Notes: generated by a model from the letters alone, not told the origin. A DNA stretch of 14,623 nucleotides from Streptomyces sp. NRRL B-3428 (GCA_000721375.1 JOGW01000034.1:1-14623), one strand, 5' to 3'; numbered from the stretch's first letter, positions 7,046 through 13,785 are shown. Made by a program: numbers and translations.

Positions 7046-7076
7046 ACACTCGGTCTCGAACACCGAGAAAGAGTGT
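7046..7076 (-). promoter_or_regulatory. 31-bp imperfect palindrome upstream of the sigma factor gene
   Basis: Outer arms ACACTC (7046-7051) and GAGTGT (7071-7076), two mismatched bases on each side (GG and AA), then inner arms TCTCG (7054-7058) and CGAGA (7064-7068) around AACAC. The symmetry is exact apart from the two mismatches. It lies 21 bases before the sigma factor start, so it may be an operator or a hairpin in the untranslated leader. Confidence 0.55.
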
Positions 7077-7082
7077 CATACG

Positions 7083-7251
7083 AGAGAAGCACGACGAGCC
7101 CGGATGCACAGCAACCACTCATCCGGGGTGACTTCCGGTCGCGTATCTCCACGGTTCACCCGTTCGGGGCAGCCCCAAATGGCCATCGGTGCAGGCAAGT
7201 TGGCCATTTCCCGCGCGCGCACCACACCCCGTACAAATCCCCGGAACAACG
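7083..7251. other. Spacer between the sigma and TetR genes
   Basis: There is no gene here. Besides the ATGGCCAT dyad (7177-7209), a perfect GGGGC-A-GCCCC palindrome sits at 7166-7176. The sigma gene promoter should lie in this spacer or just inside 7026-7082, but I cannot pick out a convincing -35/-10 pair on the minus strand. Confidence 0.5.
7177..7209. promoter_or_regulatory. Perfect 9-bp inverted repeat, candidate operator
   Basis: AAATGGCCA (7177-7185), 15 bases, then TGGCCATTT (7201-7209). The left half also contains the 8-bp palindrome ATGGCCAT (7179-7186). The dyad lies in the spacer upstream of the sigma factor gene and downstream of the tetR terminator, so it would most likely act on the sigma gene. 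Confidence 0.45.
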
Positions 7252-7292
7252 TAAAAACCCCGGAACCCCGGGCAGAAGCCGGGAATCCGGGG
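7252..7292 (-). terminator. Intrinsic terminator of the TetR gene
   Basis: CCCCGGA (7258-7264) pairs with TCCGGGG (7286-7292), with an inner stem CCCGG (7267-7271) and CCGGG (7279-7283). On the minus strand the stem is followed by five T residues (A run at 7253-7257 on plus). This is a classic intrinsic terminator for transcripts coming from the TetR gene, about 70 bases past its stop. Confidence 0.7.
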
Positions 7293-7294
7293 CA

Positions 7295-7315
7295 GAACCG
7301 CGAAGACCGCGGTTC
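7295..7315 (-). terminator. Second hairpin downstream of the TetR gene
   Basis: GAACCGCG (7295-7302) pairs perfectly with CGCGGTTC (7308-7315) around a five-base loop. It directly precedes the T-tailed hairpin at 7252-7292 in the minus-strand direction, so the TetR transcript meets two stems in a row. On its own it lacks a T tract. Confidence 0.5.
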
Positions 7316-7326
7316 ACGCTCTTGTC

Positions 7327-7364
7327 GTCCGGTCACGCACTCACCGTCCGGTCACGCACTCACC
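7327..7364. repeat. Perfect 19-bp tandem duplication at the TetR stop codon
   Basis: GTCCGGTCACGCACTCACC occurs at 7327-7345 and again at 7346-7364, and the first four bases recur after the second copy. The TetR stop codon (7360-7362) lies inside the copy nearer the gene; the other copy is just downstream. Like the duplication at 5147-5186 it is two-copy, about 20 bp and stop-centred, but the two units are unrelated in sequence. Confidence 0.95.
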
Positions 7365-8148
7365 GTCCAGGCCGCGACCGCAGCCCTTCGAGCAGGATGT
7401 CGAGCAACCGAGCCGAAGCCGCGGCCTGCTGTGCGGCGTCGGGCAGCGAAGGCGCCGCCGTGGCGATCACGAGCAGGACGTCCGACACGGTGACGTCACC
7501 GCGCAGTTCACCCGCCTCCCGCGCCCGGTCCACCAGCCGGCCGACCACTTCGAGCAGCGCCGCCGCCCCGGAGTCGTCCAGCTCGTCACCGGCCACCGTG
7601 CGCTGGTCCACAAGCCGCAGATCGGGCCCGGTCGCCTGCCGCTGCTGCGGCACCCGAGCGCCGTCCACGAACTGCTCGTCCGCGCTCGTTTCGTCCGACT
7701 CCTCGGCCACGCCCACCCGGAGCACCTGCGGCGGCAGCAGCCGTCCGGCGCCCGAGGCGACCGAGGTCCGCAGGAAGCGCGAAAGCGCCGACCACGGCTC
7801 ATCCTCCTGGCCGAGAGCGGTACGGGCCTGGTCGGTCAGCCGGGCCGTCTCCTCCTCGGCGATCCTTCGTACGAGCACGTCCTTGCTCGGGAACCGCCGG
7901 TAGACGGTCCCGACCCCGACCCGTGCCCGCCGCGCCACGTCCTCCATCGGCGCGCCGTAGCCCAGCTCGCCGAACACTTCTCGCGCGGCGCGCAGTACGT
8001 GCTCGAGATTGCGCTGCGCGTCGACGCGCAGCGGTGTCGTACGACCTCCGTCGGCACTCCGGCGCACCGCGCCGTCGCCCACCACGGAGGCCGAAGCAGG
8101 AGCGGCAGAAGCAGAAGCGGCGCCCCAACGTGAATCACGAATGTGCAT
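7360..8148 (-). CDS. TetR-family transcriptional regulator
   Basis: This 262-residue protein has an N-terminal TetR helix-turn-helix at about residues 41-100: LEHVLRAAREVFGELGYGAP, then MEDVARRARVGVGTVYRRFPSKDVL. The remaining two thirds would be the helical ligand-binding and dimerisation domain, whose ligand cannot be predicted. An Ala/Ser-rich tail of about 40 residues precedes the DNA-binding domain and is longer than usual. The ATG at 8148 is supported by GGGGGA six bases upstream; the longer frame has no domain signal. The gene is divergent from the NADH dehydrogenase gene and the shared intergenic region contains a perfect palindrome (8211-8225), so self-regulation and control of the neighbour are both likely. 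Two hairpins follow its 3' end. Confidence 0.88.
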   Translation of the reverse strand: MHIRDSRWGAASASAAPASASVVGDGAVRRSADGGRTTPLRVDAQRNLEHVLRAAREVFGELGYGAPMEDVARRARVGVGTVYRRFPSKDVLVRRIAEEETARLTDQARTALGQEDEPWSALSRFLRTSVASGAGRLLPPQVLRVGVAEESDETSADEQFVDGARVPQQRQATGPDLRLVDQRTVAGDELDDSGAAALLEVVGRLVDRAREAGELRGDVTVSDVLLVIATAAPSLPDAAQQAAASARLLDILLEGLRSRPGR

Positions 8149-8169
8149 AAGCGTTCCCCCGGTAATGAC

Positions 8170-8185
8170 GTCTCCCCCCGGAGAC
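8170..8185 (-). promoter_or_regulatory. Inverted repeat in the TetR gene leader
   Basis: GTCTCC (8170-8175), CCCC, GGAGAC (8180-8185): a perfect 6-bp stem 21 bases upstream of the TetR start codon. It could be an operator near the transcription start or an RNA hairpin in the leader. Confidence 0.4.
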
Positions 8186-8210
8186 TCTCCCCGCCTTGTC
8201 GATCGGTGTG

Positions 8211-8225
8211 CGCGGACCGTCCGCG
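8211..8225. promoter_or_regulatory. Perfect 15-bp palindrome, candidate TetR operator
   Basis: CGCGGAC (8211-8217), central C, GTCCGCG (8219-8225). It lies 62 bases upstream of the TetR start, in the region shared with the divergent NADH dehydrogenase gene. Its size and symmetry fit a TetR dimer. The element GTGCGCGGACC, covering its left half, recurs at 8408-8418. Confidence 0.5.
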
Positions 8226-8407
8226 AACCTGCCCGCCACGCCGTCCGCCGCTTGCCCGCGAACCATGCGTACCGGCCTGAAGTCGTACACCCCCCACACC
8301 CCGACGACACACGAACATAGTTGAGCCGGAGTCAATTCAGAAGGGGCCAGTTCCGCACGGAGCGCCCCCCGATCGGAGTACGCACCGGTCCGTCCCTGTT
8401 TGGTCCA

Positions 8408-8418
8408 GTGCGCGGACC
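8408..8418. promoter_or_regulatory. Second copy of the palindrome half-site
   Basis: GTGCGCGGACC is identical to 8208-8218 and exactly 200 bases away. It lies just upstream of the possible NADH dehydrogenase promoter. The right half of the palindrome is missing, so it would be a half-site or a chance match in GC-rich DNA. Confidence 0.35.
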
Positions 8419-8442
8419 TGTTCGACTCCTCGTTGACCTGCG

Positions 8443-8448
8443 TATTTT
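8443..8448 (+). promoter_or_regulatory. Possible -10 of the NADH dehydrogenase gene
   Basis: TATTTT stands out in GC-rich sequence and fits TAnnnT. Transcription would begin near 8455, before every candidate start codon. No good -35 lies 17-18 bases upstream; TTGACC (8433-8438) is too close to serve this -10. Confidence 0.3.
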
Positions 8449-8463
8449 TCCAAGCAACGGCCC

Positions 8464-9945
8464 GTGCGTCCCGTGCCGTGGACGGTCACACAAATTGCCG
8501 GGCCTGTGGACAAACACGTAACGCCGGTGCCTCATGGGAAGGTGACGGCTGATTCCCGCGGGACCAACCCCGCCCCCCGGACCGGGACCTCCCCCGCCCC
8601 CCAAGCGCGCATCCTCGTCATCGGTGGCGGCTATGTCGGCCTGTACACCGCCCTGCGGCTGCAGAAGAAACTCGCGCACGAGCTGAAGGCGGGCACGACG
8701 GAGATCGTGGTGGTCACACCCGAGCCGTACATGACCTACCAGCCCTTCCTGCCGGAAGCGGCCGCGGGCTCCATCTCCCCGCGCCATGTCGTGGTCCCGC
8801 TGCGCCGCGTCCTCAAGCACTGCCGCATCGTCATCGGCGAGGCGCAGTCGATCGAGCACGCCAAGCGCAAGGTCACGCTGACCACCCTCGCCACCGACGA
8901 GGAGGGCACGGGCCCCCTCGAGCTCTCGTACGACGAACTGGTCCTCGCGCCCGGCTCGATCTCGCGCACGCTGCCGGTCCCGGGCCTCGCGGACTACGGC
9001 ATCGGCTTCAAGACGGTCGAAGAGGCCATCGGCCTGCGCAACCACGTCATCGAGCAGATGGACATCGCCTCGTCCACCCGCGACCCCGCCGTCCGCGCCG
9101 CCGCGCTGACCTTCGTGTTCGTGGGCGGTGGATACGCCGGCGTCGAAGCGCTCGGCGAACTGGAGGACATGGCGCGCTACGCGTCCCGCTACTACCACAA
9201 CGTCTCGGCCGAGGACATGAAGTGGGTGCTCGTCGAGGCCTCCGACAGGATCCTGCCCGAAGTCGGCCCGGAGATGGGCAAGTACACGGTCAGCGAGCTG
9301 CGTCGGCGCAACATCGACGTACGCCTGGAGACCCGTCTGGACTCCTGTGAGGACCGGGTCGCGGTGCTCGACGACGGCTCGCGTTTCCCGACGCGCACCC
9401 TCGTATGGACCGCGGGCGTCAAGCCGCATCCCATCCTTGCCGCATCGGATCTGCCGCTGAACGAACGAGGGCGCCTCAAGTGCACCGCCGAGCTCGCCGT
9501 GGACGGCGCGGAGAACGCCTGGGCCGCGGGTGACGCGGCGGCCGTACCGGACGTCACCTCGGACGACGGCAGGGAATGCGCCCCCAACGCCCAGCACGCG
9601 GTGCGCCAGGCCAAGGTCCTCGGCGACAACATCGCGGCCTCGCTGAAGGGACGCCCGCGCACGAAGTACGCGCACAAATACGTCGGTTCGGTGGCCTCGC
9701 TCGGCCTGCACAAGGGTGTCGCGCACGTCTACGGACGCAAGCTGAAGGGCTACCCTGCGTGGTTCATGCACCGCGTCTATCACCTCAGCAGGGTCCCGAC
9801 CTTCAACCGCAAGGCCCGGGTCCTGGCCGAGTGGACCCTGTCGGGGCTGTTCAAACGCGAGATCGTCTCCCTCGGCTCGCTCGAGCATCCGCGTGCGGAA
9901 TTCGAACTCGCTGCCGGGGGCAAGCCCCCGAAGGAGTCCTCCTGA
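8464..9945 (+). CDS. ndh: Type II NADH dehydrogenase-like flavoprotein
   Basis: This is a single-subunit pyridine-nucleotide disulfide-type oxidoreductase. The FAD-binding motif VIGGGYVG lies at residues 52-59, the second dinucleotide motif FVFVGGGYAGVEA at about 219-231, and the second FAD site AWAAGDAAAVPD near 359-370. The block YMTYQPFLPEAAAGSISPRHVVVPLRRVL is nearly diagnostic for NDH-2. These enzymes pass electrons from NADH to menaquinone at the inner face of the membrane without pumping protons. The C-terminal part (GYPAWFMHRVYHLSRVP, then ARVLAEWTLSGLFKRE) fits the membrane-anchoring region. The start is unresolved: GTG codons at 8464, 8473, 8506, 8527 and 8542 all lack a clear ribosome site, and I give the longest. 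The gene is divergent from tetR, which may control it. Confidence 0.85.
   Translation: MRPVPWTVTQIAGPVDKHVTPVPHGKVTADSRGTNPAPRTGTSPAPQARILVIGGGYVGLYTALRLQKKLAHELKAGTTEIVVVTPEPYMTYQPFLPEAAAGSISPRHVVVPLRRVLKHCRIVIGEAQSIEHAKRKVTLTTLATDEEGTGPLELSYDELVLAPGSISRTLPVPGLADYGIGFKTVEEAIGLRNHVIEQMDIASSTRDPAVRAAALTFVFVGGGYAGVEALGELEDMARYASRYYHNVSAEDMKWVLVEASDRILPEVGPEMGKYTVSELRRRNIDVRLETRLDSCEDRVAVLDDGSRFPTRTLVWTAGVKPHPILAASDLPLNERGRLKCTAELAVDGAENAWAAGDAAAVPDVTSDDGRECAPNAQHAVRQAKVLGDNIAASLKGRPRTKYAHKYVGSVASLGLHKGVAHVYGRKLKGYPAWFMHRVYHLSRVPTFNRKARVLAEWTLSGLFKREIVSLGSLEHPRAEFELAAGGKPPKESS
8505..8513 (-). promoter_or_regulatory. Single DnaA box
   Basis: The minus strand reads TTGTCCACA, the preferred DnaA box of Streptomyces. 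It is isolated; I see no second box nearby, so this is not an origin. It overlaps the 5' end of the NADH dehydrogenase frame and one candidate GTG start (8506). It could titrate DnaA, let DnaA influence ndh, or be chance. Confidence 0.4.
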
Positions 9946-9968
9946 GCCGATCGAGGAACTCCGTCGTA

Positions 9969-10015
9969 CAGACCGGCGTCTGACGGTTGTCAGTCCGGTC
10001 GGCCAGACTGACCGG
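9969..10015 (+). promoter_or_regulatory. Cluster of overlapping inverted repeats
   Basis: Four short stems overlap: CAGAC/GTCTG (9969-9982), CTGAC/GTCAG (9980-9993), CAGTC/GACTG (9991-10010) and CCGGTC/GACCGG (9995-10015). Since they share bases they are mutually exclusive as RNA. The position, between the NADH dehydrogenase stop and the phosphatase start, suggests a terminator, an operator array or a switchable leader. Confidence 0.45.
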
Positions 10016-10083
10016 TGTCCTGAACAGCACCCCCCACGACCAAGGGCCGTTGGCCCACCACGACCTCCATGAGGCAACCCTTC

Positions 10084-11700
10084 GTGAACTTCACGCGCTG
10101 GAGCGCCCGGCTCCCCGGTACACAGCGCCGCGCGGCCGCGCGGTCCGACCGGGGTTCCGTACCCGCCGCCCGAGCCGAGCACGGCTCCGACGCGCCGACT
10201 CCCGATGTCGAGGACCTGCCGGTACGCGAGATCCTCGACCGCATCACCGGCCTCGTGGTCCTGGTGCACGGCCCCGAGCACCGCATCGCCTACGTCAACG
10301 AGGCATACGTCGCCGCCTTCGGTCCGCGCCCGACGGGCGCCGCGGCCGAGGAGGCGCTGCCCGAGCTGCGCGAGCTCGGTCTGCTTCCGCTCATCGACCA
10401 GGTCCTGCGCAGCGAGAAGCCGCGCACGGTGAAGTCCCGCAAGGTCGCGTCAGGACGCTCGTACACCTTCACGTGCACTCCCCTCACCACCCCCGAGGGC
10501 AGCGGCGTCCTGGTCTTCGCGGCCGACGTCACCGACCACGCGGAAGCGGCGGAACGCCTTCGCGCCAGCGAGCGCCGCCACCGCGAAGCCGCCGTCGCGC
10601 TCCAACGCTCCCTGCTCCCGCAGGAGTTGGAGCAGCCCGACGACCTCCGCATCGCCGCCACCTACCAGCCCGGCGGCGCGGACGCGGCGGTCGGCGGCGA
10701 CTGGTACGACGTGATCACCCTCGGCGGCGGCCGCACCGCCCTGGTCATCGGCGACGTGATGGGCCGCGGCGTCCGCGCGGCAGCGGTCATGGGCCAGCTC
10801 CGCACGGCCGTACGCGCCTACGCCCGACTCGACCTGCCCCCGCACGAGGTGCTCCAACTCCTCGACGGACTCGCCTCCGACATCGATGCCAGCCAGATCG
10901 CCACGATGGTCTACGCGATCCACGACCCCAACGAGGGCCGTCTCACGTACGCCTCGGCGGGCCATCTCCCGATCCTCGTACGCGACGAACAAGGCGCTCT
11001 GCACCGTGGCGAGGAGCCCACCGGGCCGCCGCTCGGCACAGGCGGCTGGCTGCACGCGTCGGGCTCGATGGAGTTCCCGCCCGGCTCCACCGCCGTCCTC
11101 TACACCGACGGTCTTGTCGAGCGCCGCAGCGAGGACATCGACCACGGCGTGGACCTGCTCGAACGCGCCCTGGCCGGAGCGACCGGCACCCCCCAGGTCA
11201 TCTGCGACCGCCTGCTCCGAGCCCTGAACGTCACCGCGGACCACGACGACGACGTGGCGCTCCTGGTCCTCCAGCACCCGGAGCGCACGGGCCCCGACGC
11301 GGAGCTGTTCCGCGGCGCGTCCCTCGACCTCCTGGGCGGAGTCGAAGCGGCTCCCCGAGCCCGCGCCTTCGCCACCGGGGTCCTCGCAAGCTGGCGCTTC
11401 CCCGCCGAGCTCTGCGAAGCAGGCGTCCTCGCGGCCAGCGAACTCGTCGCGAACTCCCTCCAGCACGGCACCCCGCCCATGCGCCTGCGCCTGCGCCGCA
11501 CGGACCGCCGCCTGATCATCGAAGTGACGGACGGCGACGACCACCTGCCCCTGCGCCGCCGGGCCGAACCGGCCGACGAGGCCGGCCGCGGCATCGCGAT
11601 CGTCGCCACGATCGCGTCGAGCTGGGGCTCACGCCGCACGCCGGGCGGCGGCAAGGCGGTGTGGTGCGAGTTCGTGCTCAAGGAGCCGGCCACGAAATAG
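10084..11700 (+). CDS. PAS, SpoIIE-type PP2C phosphatase and switch-kinase ATPase protein
   Basis: This 538-residue protein has three domains. Residues about 46-150 are a PAS-like sensor (GLVVLVHGPEHRIAYVNEAY). Residues about 185-396 are a SpoIIE/RsbU-type PP2C serine phosphatase with metal-binding motifs GGDWYD (204-209), GDVMGRG (223-229), YTDGLVE (340-346) and DDDVALL (388-394). Residues about 424-535 are an HATPase of the RsbW/SpoIIAB type: N box ELVANSLQH (453-461), GRGIAIV (501-507) and GGGKAVWCEF (521-530). Both the kinase-like and phosphatase halves of a partner-switching system thus sit in one protein, a layout common in Streptomyces. It should act on anti-sigma-factor antagonists in response to a PAS signal; no such partner is encoded here. 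I prefer the GTG at 10084 because GAGG lies nine bases upstream. The in-frame ATG at 10069 has no ribosome site. Confidence 0.9.
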   Translation: MNFTRWSARLPGTQRRAAARSDRGSVPAARAEHGSDAPTPDVEDLPVREILDRITGLVVLVHGPEHRIAYVNEAYVAAFGPRPTGAAAEEALPELRELGLLPLIDQVLRSEKPRTVKSRKVASGRSYTFTCTPLTTPEGSGVLVFAADVTDHAEAAERLRASERRHREAAVALQRSLLPQELEQPDDLRIAATYQPGGADAAVGGDWYDVITLGGGRTALVIGDVMGRGVRAAAVMGQLRTAVRAYARLDLPPHEVLQLLDGLASDIDASQIATMVYAIHDPNEGRLTYASAGHLPILVRDEQGALHRGEEPTGPPLGTGGWLHASGSMEFPPGSTAVLYTDGLVERRSEDIDHGVDLLERALAGATGTPQVICDRLLRALNVTADHDDDVALLVLQHPERTGPDAELFRGASLDLLGGVEAAPRARAFATGVLASWRFPAELCEAGVLAASELVANSLQHGTPPMRLRLRRTDRRLIIEVTDGDDHLPLRRRAEPADEAGRGIAIVATIASSWGSRRTPGGGKAVWCEFVLKEPATK

Positions 11701-11727
11701 GGGTGCCGCTCGTACGGGGTGGCGGCA

Positions 11728-11733
11728 TAGCCT
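11728..11733 (+). promoter_or_regulatory. -10 element for a leaderless TPR gene transcript
   Basis: TAGCCT ends six bases before the ATG at 11740, the spacing seen for leaderless genes. There is no purine-rich ribosome site before that ATG. A -35 is not obvious, so this is a weak call. Confidence 0.35.
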
Positions 11734-11739
11734 CCGGAC

Positions 11740-12333
11740 ATGGGTTTCCTCGACCGCCTCAGCTCCCCCGAATCCGTCGGCATCCAGCGCGGCATCCGCC
11801 AGGCACAGTCCTTGCTCCACGAGGACCGCCCGGAAGAGGCCGAGACGCTGATACGGCAGGTCCTCGCCGTATCCGACAAGGCCCTCGGCCCCGCCCACGA
11901 ACACTCCGCCACGGCCCGGGTCGTCCTCGCCACGATCCTCTACACCCGTGGCCGGTACGCCGAAGCCGAGACCGAGGCCCACGACCTGGCCGCCCATCGC
12001 GCCCAGCGCCCCGACGACCGGCTCGCGCTCGCGGCCCTCGCACTGTGCGCCCTCGCCGTACGCGAACAGGGCGACGCCACCGAGGCCCTGCGCCGCCAGG
12101 ACGAACTGCTCCCCTTCTACGAGCGCATCCACGCGCCCGGCCATCCCCTCACCCTGAAGCTCCGGGCCGACCGCGCGCACACCCTCAACCGCCTTGAGCG
12201 TTACGAGGAAGCCGAGGCCGAGTGCCGCGCCCTGCTCGCACTCGCCGCGACCAGCAAGGAACCGACCGCCGAGGCCCTGGCCCGTAAGGCCGAGGACGCC
12301 CTGGCCACCGCCACGGCACAGACCGCGATCTAG
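11740..12333 (+). CDS. Small tetratricopeptide-repeat protein
   Basis: This 197-residue, Ala/Glu/Arg-rich, all-helical protein is built of TPR-like helix pairs. Examples are AQSLLHEDRPEEAETLIRQV (about 22-41), ARVVLATILYTRGRYAEAET (about 59-78) and LRADRAHTLNRLERYEEAEA (about 142-161). They carry the spaced Ala, Leu, Gly, Tyr and Ala positions of the family. It lacks a signal peptide, membrane segment or catalytic motif, so it is probably a cytoplasmic scaffold or partner-binding protein. It starts 39 bases after the phosphatase gene on the same strand and may be co-transcribed with it, or have its own leaderless transcript. A role with the phosphatase is possible but rests only on position. 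It is convergent with the MFS gene, 22 bases away, with no clear terminator between. Confidence 0.8.
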   Translation: MGFLDRLSSPESVGIQRGIRQAQSLLHEDRPEEAETLIRQVLAVSDKALGPAHEHSATARVVLATILYTRGRYAEAETEAHDLAAHRAQRPDDRLALAALALCALAVREQGDATEALRRQDELLPFYERIHAPGHPLTLKLRADRAHTLNRLERYEEAEAECRALLALAATSKEPTAEALARKAEDALATATAQTAI

Positions 12334-12355
12334 CCTCCCGGCACCGACCAGCGGA

Positions 12356-13642
12356 TCAGGCGTTCGCCGGAACGGCGGCCTCCGCACGCACGGCCGGCGC
12401 CGGCACGCGGCGGGTGCGGTGCGCCCACGGATGGTTCTGCTCCGGCGTCAGCTGCTTGCCCAGCTTCACCGCGAGCAGCGTGATGCCGAGCGAGAAGACG
12501 ATGAACGTCAGGATGTACGGGGCGTGCAGCTGCGCACCCATCGGCCCGCCGATCGCCGGACCGACCGCCAGGGCCAGCTGCTTGACCAGCGCGAAGGCCG
12601 AGTTGTACTGACCGACCATGCCGCTCGGCGCAAGATCCGCGACCAGCGGGGCGATGGTCGGCGAGAGCATCGCCTCACCGAGACCGAAGAGCGCGTACGT
12701 GGAGATGAACGCCGCGGTCGCCATGGCCTGGCTGCCGTGGCCGAGACCCGCGTACCCCGCGAAGATCCACGCCACGACCCAGATCAGCCCGACGGACGCG
12801 ATCACCTTCGACCGCTTGCGCCGCTCGACGAACTTCAGGACCAGGAACTGCGCGACGACGATCGCACCGGTGTTGGCCGCCAGCGCGAACCCGAGCGTGG
12901 ACGGCGATATCCCGGCCGCTTCGACGCCGTACGCCGAGAGCCCGGACTCGAACTGTCCGTAGCAGGCGAAGAACATCACGAAGCCGAGCCCGCACAGCTG
13001 CACCATCGCGCGGTGCTTGAACAGCTGCCGCATCCCGCGCTCGGCCTGCGGCAGCGCATCGGCGATCCGCGCCTGCTGCGGAAGGCGCACAGTCGCCATG
13101 ACGACCACGAGCAGCAGGAACATCGACGCCTCGATGGCGAAGAGCAGCGTGAAGTCACCGGGGCGCTCGTGCTTGACGATCTGGCCGCCGATCAGACCAC
13201 CGACACCGAGCCCGAGGTTCTGCAGAAAGAACTGCGTCGCGAAGGCCCGCGTACGGGTCTCGGCCGTCGAGCACTCCACGATCATCGTGGCGAGCGCCGG
13301 CTGCATCACGGCCTGCCCTGCACCGAGCAGCGCGGCCGAGGCGATCACGAGCTGCGGACTGGAGGAGAGCCCCAGGCTCATCGCACCGACGGACGCGGTC
13401 ACGAGGGCCGCCATCAGTACGGGCATCGGCCCGCGCCGGTCGACCGCACGCCCGGTGAACGGCAGCACCACGAGGGCCGCCACCGCGAAGACGGCGAGCA
13501 CGAGACCCGCCGTAGTCGCACCGAGTTCCCGCACCTGCGCCACGTAGACGTAGAGGAACGGGACGGTAAAACCGAGGCCGAACGCGCTGAGCGCGTTGCC
13601 CACGTGGATCCGCCGCATCGCGGCACCCATCGCCTGGGTCAC
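12356..13642 (-). CDS. MFS transporter, probable drug efflux
   Basis: This 428-residue membrane protein has about 12 hydrophobic segments in two sets of six. The loop after helix 2 carries GRAVDRRGPMPVL, the MFS motif A (G-x3-D-R-x-G) that marks proton-coupled carriers. A hydrophilic stretch around residues 195-215 (LPQQARIADALPQAERGMRQLFKHR) separates the halves. A cytoplasmic tail of about 35 residues rich in Pro, Arg and Ala ends it. Substrate cannot be predicted, but pairing with a divergent MarR regulator fits drug or phenolic-compound efflux with derepression by the compound. The GTG start at 13642 has AGGTGA five bases upstream; later Met codons (MGAAMRRI) are possible but less well supported. 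The spacer to marR is unusually A/T-rich. Confidence 0.88.
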   Translation of the reverse strand: MTQAMGAAMRRIHVGNALSAFGLGFTVPFLYVYVAQVRELGATTAGLVLAVFAVAALVVLPFTGRAVDRRGPMPVLMAALVTASVGAMSLGLSSSPQLVIASAALLGAGQAVMQPALATMIVECSTAETRTRAFATQFFLQNLGLGVGGLIGGQIVKHERPGDFTLLFAIEASMFLLLVVVMATVRLPQQARIADALPQAERGMRQLFKHRAMVQLCGLGFVMFFACYGQFESGLSAYGVEAAGISPSTLGFALAANTGAIVVAQFLVLKFVERRKRSKVIASVGLIWVVAWIFAGYAGLGHGSQAMATAAFISTYALFGLGEAMLSPTIAPLVADLAPSGMVGQYNSAFALVKQLALAVGPAIGGPMGAQLHAPYILTFIVFSLGITLLAVKLGKQLTPEQNHPWAHRTRRVPAPAVRAEAAVPANA

Positions 13643-13785
13643 TTCTCACCTGCCTTCATACGAGCGAAGTCCTCTGCGCCAGGGGGCATCCCTTGAGGCT
13701 GAAGACTTCAAAGCTAAAGTTAAGAGCTAAAGAGTAAACATCGAAGGCCTTAAGTGCAAAGTGGGGTCGTGCCATACTCCGAGGC
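13643..13785. promoter_or_regulatory. A/T-rich divergent promoter region of MFS and marR
   Basis: The stretch 13693-13760 is far richer in A and T than the rest of the window. It holds a perfect palindrome TGAAG-A-CTTCA (13700-13710), the direct repeat AGCTAAAG (13712-13719 and 13725-13732, 13 bases apart) and the palindrome AAGGCCTT (13744-13751). These are candidate MarR binding sites that would overlap both divergent promoters and couple transporter and regulator expression. Confidence 0.55.
13750..13778 (+). promoter_or_regulatory. Promoter of the marR gene
   Basis: TTAAGT (13750-13755) and CATACT (13773-13778) are 17 bases apart. Transcription would start about seven bases later, at or next to the ATG at 13786, so the mRNA would be leaderless. 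The GAGG at 13781-13784 is only one base from the ATG, too close to work as a ribosome site, which supports this. Confidence 0.5.

Noticed and set aside
7026..7118. N-terminal extension of the sigma factor by 31 residues
   Set aside because: It would run through the palindrome at 7046-7076 and has no sigma-factor similarity. The ATG at 7025 fits better.
8505..8513. Replication origin
   Set aside because: Only one DnaA box is present and no dnaA or dnaN gene is near.
8480..8514. A Rex (redox) operator before ndh
   Set aside because: The CACA and TGTG groups are in the opposite order to a Rex site (TGTG...CACA) and the arms are too short.
9987..12197. A 736-codon plus-strand frame overlapping the phosphatase
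   Set aside because: Its translation is almost all Arg, Pro, Gly and Ala, the signature of a wrong frame in Streptomyces DNA.
12194..13696. A 500-codon plus-strand frame opposite the MFS gene
   Set aside because: It is extremely charged and has no domain, while the minus strand encodes a proper 12-helix transporter.
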